Origin: an uncultured Pseudomonadota bacterium
GTDB lineage: Bacteria; Pseudomonadota; Alphaproteobacteria; UBA9219
Assembly: GCA_903919315.1 (NCBI GenBank)
Contig: CAIXHP010000057.1
Coordinates: forward strand, 1 to 64,000
Direction of reading: 5' to 3'
Length of the DNA: 64,000 nt
Shown: positions 51,894-60,248 of the stretch, piece by piece
Layout of the letters: each line of letters starts with the position of its first letter
Numbering within the stretch: position 1 is the first letter of the stretch
Made by a program: the position numbers and the translations under genes
The notes under the pieces: generated by a model
What the model was told of the DNA's origin: nothing
Database searches by the model: none
Seen by the model: the letters and a program-made list of their open reading frames with translations, nothing else

Positions 51894-53411
51894 TTAACGA
51901 CCATAACTTGTCACGCCGGAACCTGTTGGCGTGATCACAACAGCGGATCCGTTGGCAGGCATACGAGGTGTCACCGTCGTATAGGTCGGCCCACCGTAGG
52001 TGCGTACGCCCGGCGTGTCGGGGGATGTCTGGCCGATGCCGGTGATGCCCGCACCCGATTCGGCCCCGGCCTGATAGGCCGCCGGGCGGACACCGCCGAT
52101 GGTTGCGCCCGCAACCGGTTCACGCTCCGGCGGATTGTCTTGTCCTTCGTTGTCCCGGACGCTCGACAGGAAAAACAACCCCATCGGCGTCCCTACGGCG
52201 ACACGCACCAAGGTGCGCGTACGCGCCCCCTGTTCATCCAGAAACCGGCCCACGCTATTGCCGACCGACCCGACACCCGCATACAGCGCATCCTTCATGC
52301 CTTGCTTGGCCTGCAATGTTACGATGGCACCGTTGGTTACAATTGTTTCCGTTTGCGGGCGCGACAACGCGTCGCCAAAGGCCGAGACAAACGATCCGGC
52401 GGCGGGCAGGATGACGCGCGTGAAATAGCGGTGATCCACTTCGGTCGCCATGCCGCCCAGCGTGGTGTCGGGATCCAGCGCCAGCGCGTTGACGCTGTAT
52501 TCCTTGCCTTTTAACGTAATAGTGTTGAATTCGATCACCAAATAATCGTCGGAAACTTGGAAGTGGCCGATGGCCCGTCCGCCCGTCAGAGGACCGGACA
52601 GAACCTGCGCCAGAATGGGGCCGGGAACGTCGGAGTTGGCCTCGGTCAGCATCTGCGCATAGTTCACGGTGCCCGCCATGATCAACGGCTTTTTCGTCAT
52701 GGTGTTCCGTATGTTCGCGTTTGCCGATGAGGCATCATTGCCCGCCGCTCGTTCCGCCAGCCCGTAGTTCGGTTCCTTGACGACTTCGTCTTTCTCGCCC
52801 TTAACCACCCGTATGGATTTTGGCACCCAACTGTCCATCATCTGACGCAGCTGCGCCTGCATGGCCTGCGCGAGACTTTGATCTTCCGGCGCGGGGGGTT
52901 GCTGCGGCGCGGCCTGCACCTGTTGCTGCAGAATTTGAATCTGCTGGCGGCTTTGTTCCTGCTCCTGCTTGACTTCTTGCTTGAGCCGTTCCGTTTCGGC
53001 GCGGAATTCGATCAGCGGATCATTCTTTTTCGGATCCTTGATAACATCGCCGATGTCGACGCTCTGGCCAACCGGAGTCGGGATGGCGCTGCCGCCTTGC
53101 TGTAGCGCCGCCTCAACGCGCTGGTTGGTCGCTTGCTGGTTTTGCTCGATGAAGAAGGGGGAGGCCTTGCTCCCCGGAACTTCGCTGATGCCCGATGGCT
53201 TGACCAGACGGGACTCCGGCGTTGGCTCGCCGCCGGAAAAGGCGCCGAGCGCTCCGGCGATGGCAACGCCGACCACGACCATGATGATCAGAAGTTTGAC
53301 CAAAGGCCGTGAACGCCACGACTCCACGAGTCCGCGCTTGCCGCCTTCCTCGCCCTGCGAGGCATCCGTTTCGATCCCCTCGTGGTCAAATTCGTCCATG
53401 TTATTTGTCAT
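51894..53411 (-). CDS. dotG: Dot/Icm channel protein DotG/IcmE (TraO-like, VirB10 fold)
   Basis: A protein of 505 residues. A cytoplasmic start (MTNNMDEFDHEG) and a membrane segment (about 36-55) are followed by a coiled coil (EFRAETERLKQEVKQEQEQSRQQIQILQQQ). The C-terminal VirB10-like domain (about 245-440) includes NYAQMLTEANSDVPGPILAQVLSGPL, GGRAIGHFQVSDDYLVIEFNTI, and GSFVSAFGDALSR. It spans both membranes and lines the channel. It is half the length of Legionella DotG and lacks its long pentapeptide-repeat middle, like the compact IncI TraO. The start overlaps dotH by 11 bases. Confidence 0.93.
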   Translation of the reverse strand: MTNNMDEFDHEGIETDASQGEEGGKRGLVESWRSRPLVKLLIIMVVVGVAIAGALGAFSGGEPTPESRLVKPSGISEVPGSKASPFFIEQNQQATNQRVEAALQQGGSAIPTPVGQSVDIGDVIKDPKKNDPLIEFRAETERLKQEVKQEQEQSRQQIQILQQQVQAAPQQPPAPEDQSLAQAMQAQLRQMMDSWVPKSIRVVKGEKDEVVKEPNYGLAERAAGNDASSANANIRNTMTKKPLIMAGTVNYAQMLTEANSDVPGPILAQVLSGPLTGGRAIGHFQVSDDYLVIEFNTITLKGKEYSVNALALDPDTTLGGMATEVDHRYFTRVILPAAGSFVSAFGDALSRPQTETIVTNGAIVTLQAKQGMKDALYAGVGSVGNSVGRFLDEQGARTRTLVRVAVGTPMGLFFLSSVRDNEGQDNPPEREPVAGATIGGVRPAAYQAGAESGAGITGIGQTSPDTPGVRTYGGPTYTTVTPRMPANGSAVVITPTGSGVTSYGR

Positions 53412-54612
53412 GATCGTCTTCCCGTAAGAGTCGCGCGCGCACCATCGCGCCGTTATCGGACATCAACAAGACCGGCGCGTCGCCGATTTCGTAAACCGTC
53501 ATCCCGTCCGTCGAGGACGCGCTGGCACTCCACGCGGGCGACAACATGGTCAGAGGTGTACGCACAAACACCTTTTGATCGATTTGCCACGCCATCGTAC
53601 GCGCATCCAGCCCGCCCACCTTCAAGCGTTTTGCCGCCTTCGGCGGGGCGTTTTCGAGGATCATCGTAAGGATTTCGTCGCCTGCGACCGGCCCTTGACG
53701 ACCGCGATCAATCAAAGGAACGCGCGCGTTGGGGCCCATTTTCGGCACCCGCGCGTCATAGCGCATATGGAACGTCGGGCCGCCCGCCGCGAGATGGAAG
53801 ATGACCGGTGTCGAAAGCCCCTTTAACATGATCGACAAGTCGCCGACACCCAAGCGCGTCAACGGGGCCACACGCACCACATGGGAGCCCGCCTGCGTCG
53901 GCGTGACTTCAAAATTGCCGCCGACACCCACATCCAAAATGGGCCACGGCTCGCCGGTCACGTCGATGATGTCGACCGTCGTGACAAAGCCCGCCGCCAG
54001 ATTGATCGTCGGCGGTGCCACGCCCGGATCAAGCGAAAGAGCTACGAATTTCGTCTCACCCTTTGGCGTTCCCGCCGAGGGGGCCTGCGAGGCTTCTTGC
54101 GTCGCCTCAAGGCGGCGCATGAAGTCGTGGATCTGATCCGGCGACAACGGAAGGAGGCCGCCGGAGGCGTTGTTGTAGGATTTGCGGTTATGTTCTTGTT
54201 CGCGTTTGGCTTCTTCCGCAGCGGCACGCGCGGCGGTCTCTTCGGCCTGACGCTCCAATTGCGCCGGATCCGCCGTCAGACTCGGCGGTGCGCCGGGGAG
54301 GTCAATCCCAAGGCTGGTGGGCAAAACGGGCATGCCGGGCGCTTTGCTGGAAGACGCAGCCTCCGACGGTGCGCCGCTCTGCGCCCAAACCGGCATGGTC
54401 ATCCCCGCCAGAACGCCAACGCCGATAACAGCGCTCGCAACGGAGGCTCGCAACGTATGCAGACTGGTTTTTCGTGACAACGTAAATCCCCGAATCAGCG
54501 CGGAACAACCGGCGATGCACCGACTCCTCCACTTAGGCCAATTTGCGGCAAAGTCTATAGGATCGCTCTGGCTTTGCAACTTCTTTCCACAGGCGGGTTT
54601 GTTCGCGCTCAT
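53401..54612 (-). CDS. dotH: Dot/Icm outer-membrane core protein DotH/IcmK (TraN-like)
   Basis: A protein of 403 residues from the ATG at 54612, which overlaps the dotI paralogue stop as ATGA. A TTG at 54480 would give a normal-length signal peptide (SRKTSLHTLRASVASAVIGVG to VWAQS). After a Pro/Ala linker and charged helix come two beta domains: TINLAAGFVTTVDIIDVTGEPWPI, VGVGDLSIMLKGLSTPVIFHLA, then GDEILTMILENAPPKAAKRLKVGG and YEIGDAPVLLMSDNGAMVRARL. DotH forms the outer-membrane ring with DotC and DotD. All core elements appear intact. Confidence 0.92.
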   Translation of the reverse strand: MSANKPACGKKLQSQSDPIDFAANWPKWRSRCIAGCSALIRGFTLSRKTSLHTLRASVASAVIGVGVLAGMTMPVWAQSGAPSEAASSSKAPGMPVLPTSLGIDLPGAPPSLTADPAQLERQAEETAARAAAEEAKREQEHNRKSYNNASGGLLPLSPDQIHDFMRRLEATQEASQAPSAGTPKGETKFVALSLDPGVAPPTINLAAGFVTTVDIIDVTGEPWPILDVGVGGNFEVTPTQAGSHVVRVAPLTRLGVGDLSIMLKGLSTPVIFHLAAGGPTFHMRYDARVPKMGPNARVPLIDRGRQGPVAGDEILTMILENAPPKAAKRLKVGGLDARTMAWQIDQKVFVRTPLTMLSPAWSASASSTDGMTVYEIGDAPVLLMSDNGAMVRARLLREDDHDK

Positions 54613-55358
54613 TTCCAGACCTTAATGGCTATGCCGCCGATGCTTTCCTTTGAGGGGACGCGGACGATCGTTAACGAGACCACGGAGCGGCTGCGGTCGG
54701 TCACGTTGTTGTTGGTGGTGTAGGTCATGACGATGGGCACTTCCACAATCCACTGATAACGATCCTCTTCGTTCGGGCCTTCGGCCACGATGACCGGCAC
54801 GTCGCTCGGCACGGTCGTGAGCACGAGCTGCTGGCTCTTGAAGCTCTCGCGCAGCCCTTGGTTGATAATGGCTTTCAGAAATCCCAGCCAGCCCTCCGGC
54901 GTGAAGCGCGAACGCTGGATCCACAGCTGTTGATCGATGTCACCGAACCCAAAAGTCATCACCTCGGTCACGCTGGTCGCGGCCCAGGACAGCACCGCCT
55001 GACTGGTCAGATTGGACTCGTCCAGCGCCACCATTTCCTTGACCTGATGGCTGGGGTTAACGGCCCGGTATTTGTAGATGGGGCGCAAGGCCGGGGCGGC
55101 GATCATCAAAAGGATGACCATAACGAAAATGGAAATGGTCTGCCACCGCAACAAGGTCGCCAGCCGCCGATGACGCGCCTCGGTCTCGGCGACATCCAGC
55201 GTGTCTTCGGCTTCCACCGGGTCGGCAAAGAGCCGTGTGCGCACACCGAACCAATCGAACGCCCGACGCGGAACGCCTGCAGGCTTCCCGCCGCCCCCGG
55301 CGGGGGAAGGCGCCACAGGGCTCGGCGTGCGCCCGAAAAGGAGTGCGAGGATGTTCAT
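54609..55358 (-). CDS. DotI/IcmL paralogue (TraM-like), second copy
   Basis: A protein of 249 residues from the ATG at 55358, four bases after the upstream dotI stop. It has a cytoplasmic N terminus of about 80 residues, one membrane segment (about 87-107, TISIFVMVILLMIAAPALRPI), and a periplasmic NTF2-like domain (ALDESNLTSQAVLSWAATSVTEVMTFGFGD, RFTPEGWLGFLKAI, VEVPIVMTYTTNN). It is a diverged relative of the preceding gene, with a longer cytoplasmic part. Legionella has DotI plus a short DotJ lacking the periplasmic domain; here both proteins keep it. Confidence 0.82.
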   Translation of the reverse strand: MNILALLFGRTPSPVAPSPAGGGGKPAGVPRRAFDWFGVRTRLFADPVEAEDTLDVAETEARHRRLATLLRWQTISIFVMVILLMIAAPALRPIYKYRAVNPSHQVKEMVALDESNLTSQAVLSWAATSVTEVMTFGFGDIDQQLWIQRSRFTPEGWLGFLKAIINQGLRESFKSQQLVLTTVPSDVPVIVAEGPNEEDRYQWIVEVPIVMTYTTNNNVTDRSRSVVSLTIVRVPSKESIGGIAIKVWK

Positions 55359-55362
55359 GAGG

Positions 55363-55995
55363 TCATGATATGGGCTTGGCGACCCACTGTTCGATGTTGA
55401 TGCCGTCGGGGTTCTGAAGCGTCGAAACGCGCACAACTTGCAGAATCAGCATGGCGTGGATCGAGCCCGGCGCTTCGGCGCCTTCGAATTTAATCATCAC
55501 CGGAAACTGCATATACCATGTGTAGACACCGTCGCGAACAAAGCTGCTTTTGATTTCCGGAGCTGCCTCGATGTCCATCGTGACCACCAAGCGCCGCGCC
55601 TCGACCGTCTCGAGAATACGCGCTTCCTTCATGGCCTTGGTAAAGCTTTCCCAGCCCGTCGGCGTGAAGCTGGTCGATGCTTCCTGCAGACGCTGGCGGA
55701 AATCGTGGTAGCCGAAGCGCATGACTTTTTGCGCCGTGCCCGCCGTCCAAGCGACCACGTCGCCGCGCGAACGGAAGGGCTCGTTCAACGGCACGATGTT
55801 GATGATGCGTCCGTCGGCCGTCGTGGCGAAATAGACATAACGCGTGTCCATCATCACCAGCATGGCGACGAGCGCCATGCCCAGCAGCACGATCACGAGG
55901 CCTTGAATGATGCTGATTCGCAGCATCAGGCGGTAGCCGTCGCGATAGAACGCGTTGCGATTCAGAACGGTCATCAAGGCATCTTTTATCGGCAT
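55363..55995 (-). CDS. dotI: Dot/Icm inner-membrane protein DotI/IcmL (TraM-like)
   Basis: A protein of 210 residues with AGGAG before the ATG. A membrane segment at about 26-48 follows RNAFYRDGYRLMLRISIIQG. The periplasmic domain has ADGRIINIVPLNEP, WTAGTAQKVMRFGYHDFRQRLQEAS, FTPTGWESFTKAM, and the family-diagnostic end LQVVRVSTLQNPDGINIEQWVA. DotI resembles VirB8 and forms rings in the inner membrane. It is the first structural gene of the upstream block. Confidence 0.94.
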   Translation of the reverse strand: MPIKDALMTVLNRNAFYRDGYRLMLRISIIQGLVIVLLGMALVAMLVMMDTRYVYFATTADGRIINIVPLNEPFRSRGDVVAWTAGTAQKVMRFGYHDFRQRLQEASTSFTPTGWESFTKAMKEARILETVEARRLVVTMDIEAAPEIKSSFVRDGVYTWYMQFPVMIKFEGAEAPGSIHAMLILQVVRVSTLQNPDGINIEQWVAKPIS

Positions 55996-56068
55996 ATCAA
56001 GCTCCTGTTCGCGGTCGCTGTTTTAACGCGACTACTGGCTACGTTACGCCCGAAGCGCCGTTCCGCCG

Positions 56069-56536
56069 TCATGATTCGACTCGGTAGTTGATGTCCGGGA
56101 TGCTGCTGCCCGCCGCGTAGTCGGAGGTGCCTTTGCACGCGCTGCAGATTCGGTTGTGCCGCCCTTCGGATTGGAATTTGTTGAGGCACATCAGACAGAT
56201 GCGCGGCCCCAGCTGACCCGGAGCGGACGACTCGGCCGAAGCGCGGGGCAAGGGGCGGGCGCGTGGCGGTACGGTGCGGACAGTCTGGGAATCGGCCAAG
56301 CGATGGCCGGGCTTGCGTCCGGGGGCTGTGCGGCGGGGCAGGCCCAGGCGGACCGCGCGCGTCATGATCGCGGCCACGGAACGCCCCAACTGCTCGGCGA
56401 TCAACGGCGGCGCGAGGTTGCGCGTCCAAAGCTCACGCAGCAAATCGTCTTGATCCTGCCAGTTCAAAACCGGCGGAGCTTTTTCCGTTTCCGGCGCGTC
56501 GAGCGGCGCCTCGGTTGATGCTTCGTCTGTGGTCAC
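56069..56536 (-). CDS. GcrA-like DNA-binding protein with a C-terminal zinc-finger-like motif
   Basis: A protein of 155 residues from the GTG at 56536; a TTG at 56596 would add 20 residues, and neither has a good ribosome-binding site. Residues 25-70 (WQDQDDLLRELWTRNLAPPLIAEQLG, AAIMTRAVRLGLPRR) match the GcrA helix-turn-helix pattern W-x-x-LWxxGxSxxxIAxxLG and RLGLxxR. A basic linker follows, then CLMCLNKFQSEGRHNRICSACK, a two-CxxC arrangement likely to bind zinc. GcrA is an alphaproteobacterial cell-cycle transcription factor acting at methylated GANTC sites. This copy lies 73 bases upstream of dotI on the same strand and could regulate the locus. Confidence 0.68.
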   Translation of the reverse strand: MTTDEASTEAPLDAPETEKAPPVLNWQDQDDLLRELWTRNLAPPLIAEQLGRSVAAIMTRAVRLGLPRRTAPGRKPGHRLADSQTVRTVPPRARPLPRASAESSAPGQLGPRICLMCLNKFQSEGRHNRICSACKGTSDYAAGSSIPDINYRVES

Positions 56537-56725
56537 TCTTAACGCGGCCCCCAACCTGTTGACTTTCGTTCGGACACGCAACGGTTCCGCCGCCAACGCC
56601 TTGCCCGAACTTATGAAAGTATTTTCCCAGATAACGCAGAAACTATCAACTTTCTGTTAACATCACCCCCGCTTCGCCGAAAACGAGACAAAATTCTTAG
56701 CCCCGCGTCGGCCATGGCGTTTTGG

Positions 56726-58141
56726 TCAATGGGGCCGCAGGGCGTGTTTGTGGAGGTACGCCCGAACCGCGTTCGCGTCGTTGGGAAGCACTAGGGTTCG
56801 CTCAGGCCGCGTGTACAGGTCTTTCATGTGTTCCGGCAACGGCGGCTTCTTGCCCGTGCTTATTTCCACATCCTCAGGGAACTTCGCCGGATGCGCCGTT
56901 TTCAGACACACGATCTGTTCCTCGCCGAAGATGCCCCCTTGATTGAGAAGGCGCAACGCCGTCCACAGGCCCGCCCCCGTGTGGGTATCCACGAGCCGAT
57001 TCCAGTTCTGAAAGGCGTGGGTTATGGCCTGTCTCGTTTCCGCGTCGGTGGCGGAACCGGAAGCAATGTGACGGCGCATCTTGGTCATCACGTCGGCGGC
57101 AACGGAGAATTGACCCTCTTCACTCAAGGATTTCATGTGGGCGGCAACGGTGCGCGAATCGCGATCAAGATAGTCGAACAGAATTCGCTCAAAGTTGCTC
57201 GATATATCAATATCCATACTCGGGCTGGGCGACGGGACGATGCCACGCCGCTGCATGGTTCCCGTCTGGACGAAACGATGCAAAATGTCGTTCTTGTTCG
57301 TCGCAAGCACCAGCTTGTTGACCGGCAGGCCCATTTGCATCGCGACGTAACCCGCGAACGCGTCGCCGAAATTCCCTGACGGAACCACGAAGCTGACGGG
57401 CTTGTCCGGCGCGCCGAGCTTAAGCGCCGCGTCAAAGTAATAGACCACCTGCGCCATAATCCGCGCCCAGTTGATCGAATTGACGGCGGTGAGATTCAAC
57501 TCCCGCTTGAACGCGGCATCGTTGGACAGCGTCTTGACGATGGTTTGACCGTCGTCAAACGTTCCCTCGACCTGCAAGGCGTGGACATTCGCGTCCGGCA
57601 CCGTCGTCATTTGAAGACGCTGAATTTCCGACGTGCGCCCTTCCGGAAAGAGGATAAAGATATTAACCGCCTTGCGGCCACGGCAACCTTCGATAGCGGC
57701 GGACCCCGTGTCGCCGGAGGTCGCGCCGAGGATGTTCATCACCCCGCCCGATTGCTTGAGCGAATGATCGAACAATTGACCCAAGAGCTGCAACGCCACA
57801 TCCTTGAAGGCCAGCGTTGGTCCGCGCGTCAAATCCAGCAGCGAAAGCCGGTCGGTCATTCGCTCCAGCGGGGTCACGTCGGGATAGTCGGAAAAGCGCC
57901 GGTAGCTTTGCTCCACCATCGCCCGGAACTCTGGGCGCGGGATGGCATCGCCGATGAAGGGCATCATAACCTCGACGGCCAGATCCACATAGGACAGGCC
58001 TTGCAGGGAGCGGATTTTATCAGCGGAGAATTGGGGCCATGCCTGCGGCACATACAGCCCGCCGTCCGAGGCCAGTCCTGCGCGCAAAACGCCGTCGAAA
58101 CCGAGAATCGGAGCCTCGCCCCGTGTGCTAACATACTGCAT
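56726..58141 (-). CDS. thrC: Threonine synthase
   Basis: A protein of 471 residues from the ATG at 58141, preceded by GAGGCGGG. A PLP enzyme converting O-phosphohomoserine to threonine. MQYVSTRGEAPILGFDGVLRAGLASDGGLYVPQ is the typical N terminus, and the PLP lysine is in GPTLAFKDVALQLLG. Further marks are LGATSGDTGSAAIEGCRG, VVPSGNFGDAFAGYVA and THTGAGLWTALRL. Length fits the long bacterial class. It is separated from the secretion locus by 189 bases and from gltX by a repeat-filled gap. Confidence 0.96.
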   Translation of the reverse strand: MQYVSTRGEAPILGFDGVLRAGLASDGGLYVPQAWPQFSADKIRSLQGLSYVDLAVEVMMPFIGDAIPRPEFRAMVEQSYRRFSDYPDVTPLERMTDRLSLLDLTRGPTLAFKDVALQLLGQLFDHSLKQSGGVMNILGATSGDTGSAAIEGCRGRKAVNIFILFPEGRTSEIQRLQMTTVPDANVHALQVEGTFDDGQTIVKTLSNDAAFKRELNLTAVNSINWARIMAQVVYYFDAALKLGAPDKPVSFVVPSGNFGDAFAGYVAMQMGLPVNKLVLATNKNDILHRFVQTGTMQRRGIVPSPSPSMDIDISSNFERILFDYLDRDSRTVAAHMKSLSEEGQFSVAADVMTKMRRHIASGSATDAETRQAITHAFQNWNRLVDTHTGAGLWTALRLLNQGGIFGEEQIVCLKTAHPAKFPEDVEISTGKKPPLPEHMKDLYTRPERTLVLPNDANAVRAYLHKHALRPH

Positions 58142-58251
58142 GAAAATGACCCGCCTCTGGCAATAGGGTTTGGAAGGGTTCACGGCTAGCAAGGAAAAGG
58201 CTTAAAATCAAGGGGTTCCGGCGCTTTTCGCGCCCCACCCACCGTGACCAG

Positions 58252-58554
58252 CGTCATTCCGGCCTTGAGCCGGAATCCGTCGGCGAGCGTTAGCGAGCGC
58301 ATAGAGCAACAGACAGCAACGCTCGCTCCAGAGCCGTTACCCCATGAAATGATCGTAATAAAAGAAATCAAATGGGATGCCCGCCGCGGGCATGACGGGA
58401 TTTGTGTTTAAATTCTATTGTCTATCGTCATGCCCGCAAGGCGGATCCCATTTTTGAGTCACGCGATCTGGCGTTGGGTATGGCCGTAGCCATAGGGGAC
58501 TCTTTCTCCGCGCGGACGCGCGGTGACGGATTCCGGCTCAAGGCCGGAATGACG
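58252..58554. repeat. Nested inverted repeats between thrC and gltX
   Basis: Outer arms of 30 bases (58252-58281 and 58525-58554) are perfect reverse complements, each an internal palindrome of TTCCGGCnTTGAGCCGGAA type. Inside them lies a second, imperfect pair (58371-58397 and 58427-58453) built on GCCCGCnGCGGGC, related to family B. Short repeats of GAGCGTTAGCGAGCGC occur between. The whole 432-base gap contains no gene I can support. Confidence 0.8.
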
Positions 58555-58573
58555 ATTGTGGTTTGCGGGAAGC

Positions 58574-59998
58574 TTATCCCTCCACCACCGCTTGCACACG
58601 CCCCAGCACCTCGGCGCGGCCCAACAGGGCGGCGGCGGTGAAGATGGGGGGGGAGACATTGGAGCCGGTCAAGGCGGCGCGTAGAGGTTGCGCCACGCCG
58701 CCCAGTTTCAGGGCTTTTTCCTCGGCGTAGGCCCGGAACGCGCCTTCGATGGCTTCCGCCGTGAAGTCCGGCAACGCCTTGAGACGTTCGGCCAGATCGC
58801 GCAGATGCGCCTTGGCTTCGGGGGTCAAAAGCTTTTGCGCTTTTTCATGCAGCGGCAAACGGTGGAAATAGAACAACGTTGCTTCGGCGATCTCGCGCAC
58901 CGTCTGGACGCGGGGCTTGATGTCCGGCAGGGCGCGGATCAGCACATCGCGTTCCGCCGCCGTCAGGTCGCGGCCCAAAGCCTCTTTCAGGAACGGCGCG
59001 GCCAGATCGGCGAGGCGTTCGTTGTCGGCCAAGCCGATGTAATGCGCGTTCACATGCGCGAGCTTGACGAAATCGAACCGTGCCGGAGATTTGCCGATGC
59101 CGTCGAAATCGAACCACGCAACCGCCTGCTCGGTCGAAATCAATTCGTCGTCGCCATGGCTCCAGCATAAGCGCAGCAGGTAGTTGCGGATCGCTTCGGG
59201 AAGATAGCCTTTGTCGCGGTAATCGCTGACCGCCGGAGCGCCATGGCGTTTCGACAGCTTCGCGCCGTCGGGGCCGAGGATCATCGGCAAATGCGCGTAG
59301 ACCGGAACGTCCCAGCCCATCGCGCGGTAAATCTGCACTTGGCGAAAAGTGTTGGTCATGTGGTCGTCGCCGCGAATGACGTGCGTGACCCCCATGTCGT
59401 GATCGTCCACCACCACCGCCAGCATATAGGTCGGCGTGCCGTCGCCGCGCAGCAGCACCATGTCGTCCAACTGGCTGTTCTGCACCGTGATGCGGCCCAT
59501 CACTTTGTCGTCCACGACGGTTTCGCCGGTGAGCGGCGCTTTCAGCCGCACGACGGGTTTGACATCCGCCGGAGCCTCGCTCGCGGGGCGATCGCGCCAA
59601 CGGCCATCGTAGCGTTGGGGCAAGCCCTTGGCCTTTTGCTCGGCGCGCATCGCGTCGAGTTCCTGCGTCGAGGCGTAGCAGTAATAGGCGGTGCCGTTCG
59701 CCACCATCTGCCGCGCCACTTCGGCATGGCGTTCGCGGTGTTCAAACTGCGAGTAATAGGTTTTGCCGTTGTTTTTGGGATCGGTCGTGTTGTCCCAGTC
59801 AAAGCCCAACCACTGCATGCCTTCCAGAATCGTCGCGACCGACTCCGGCGTCGAGCGTTCGCGGTCGGTGTCTTCCACCCGCAGCAGAAAGGTTCCGCCG
59901 GTGTGCTTGGCGTACAACCAATTGAACAACGCCGTCCGCGCGCTCCCAATATGCAGGAAACCGGTGGGGGACGGGGGGAAGCGCACGACGACGGACAT
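58574..59998 (-). CDS. gltX: Glutamate--tRNA ligase
   Basis: A protein of 474 residues, a class I aminoacyl-tRNA synthetase that charges tRNA-Glu (and in many alphaproteobacteria tRNA-Gln, by a non-discriminating or second copy). The HIGH-type motif lies in RFPPSPTGFLHIGSART, the KMSKR-type loop is GAKLSKRHG, and further conserved parts are RVEDTDRERS and VIRGDDHMTNT. The C-terminal anticodon domain ends GRAEVLGRVQAVVEG. Length is normal. Whether this is GltX1 or GltX2 cannot be fixed from the sequence alone. It is divergent from comEC. Confidence 0.95.
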   Translation of the reverse strand: MSVVVRFPPSPTGFLHIGSARTALFNWLYAKHTGGTFLLRVEDTDRERSTPESVATILEGMQWLGFDWDNTTDPKNNGKTYYSQFEHRERHAEVARQMVANGTAYYCYASTQELDAMRAEQKAKGLPQRYDGRWRDRPASEAPADVKPVVRLKAPLTGETVVDDKVMGRITVQNSQLDDMVLLRGDGTPTYMLAVVVDDHDMGVTHVIRGDDHMTNTFRQVQIYRAMGWDVPVYAHLPMILGPDGAKLSKRHGAPAVSDYRDKGYLPEAIRNYLLRLCWSHGDDELISTEQAVAWFDFDGIGKSPARFDFVKLAHVNAHYIGLADNERLADLAAPFLKEALGRDLTAAERDVLIRALPDIKPRVQTVREIAEATLFYFHRLPLHEKAQKLLTPEAKAHLRDLAERLKALPDFTAEAIEGAFRAYAEEKALKLGGVAQPLRAALTGSNVSPPIFTAAALLGRAEVLGRVQAVVEG

Positions 59999-60040
59999 GG
60001 GTTCGTTTCACAAAAATCCAGAGGAAGTTCCAAGACGACC

Positions 60041-60154
60041 GTCATGCCCGCGCAGGCGGGCATCCATCTCCCGTCCTGTTGTTCGCACGAGGCTTTGAAA
60101 CAGGCGCGCCACCGTAAACGGCTGGTGCTGGATGCCCGCCTGCGCGGGCATGAC
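60041..60154. repeat. Inverted repeat, 26-bp arms (family B)
   Basis: Arms at 60041-60066 and 60129-60154 are perfect reverse complements with inner GCCCGCGCAGGCGGGC palindromes. The sequence CATCCATCTCCCG after the first arm is shared with the copy at 713-827. It lies between gltX and comEC, close to the likely promoters of both. Confidence 0.8.
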
Positions 60155-60248
60155 ACAGATCGTGGAGAGATATATTCCTTATATTGTTTATCGTGTAAAC
60201 TTCTTTCGCGAGGGCTTTTCCTCAGCAAAAATCAGGACTGCGCTTTCC

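Noticed and set aside
50620-51897. A 425-codon plus-strand frame rich in Arg and Gly
   Set aside because: Shadow of dotF, whose Ala/Pro-rich codons read as Gly/Arg on the other strand.
25188-56536. An integrated conjugative plasmid or ICE
   Set aside because: No relaxase, integrase, oriT-like cluster, partition gene or flanking direct repeat was seen. The tRNA gene in the window is 18 kb away and shows no attachment-site duplication.
60132-60248. An N-terminal extension of ComEC
   Set aside because: The frame begins inside a dispersed inverted repeat, and its 39 residues show no family similarity; the GTG at 60249 fits the conserved start better.
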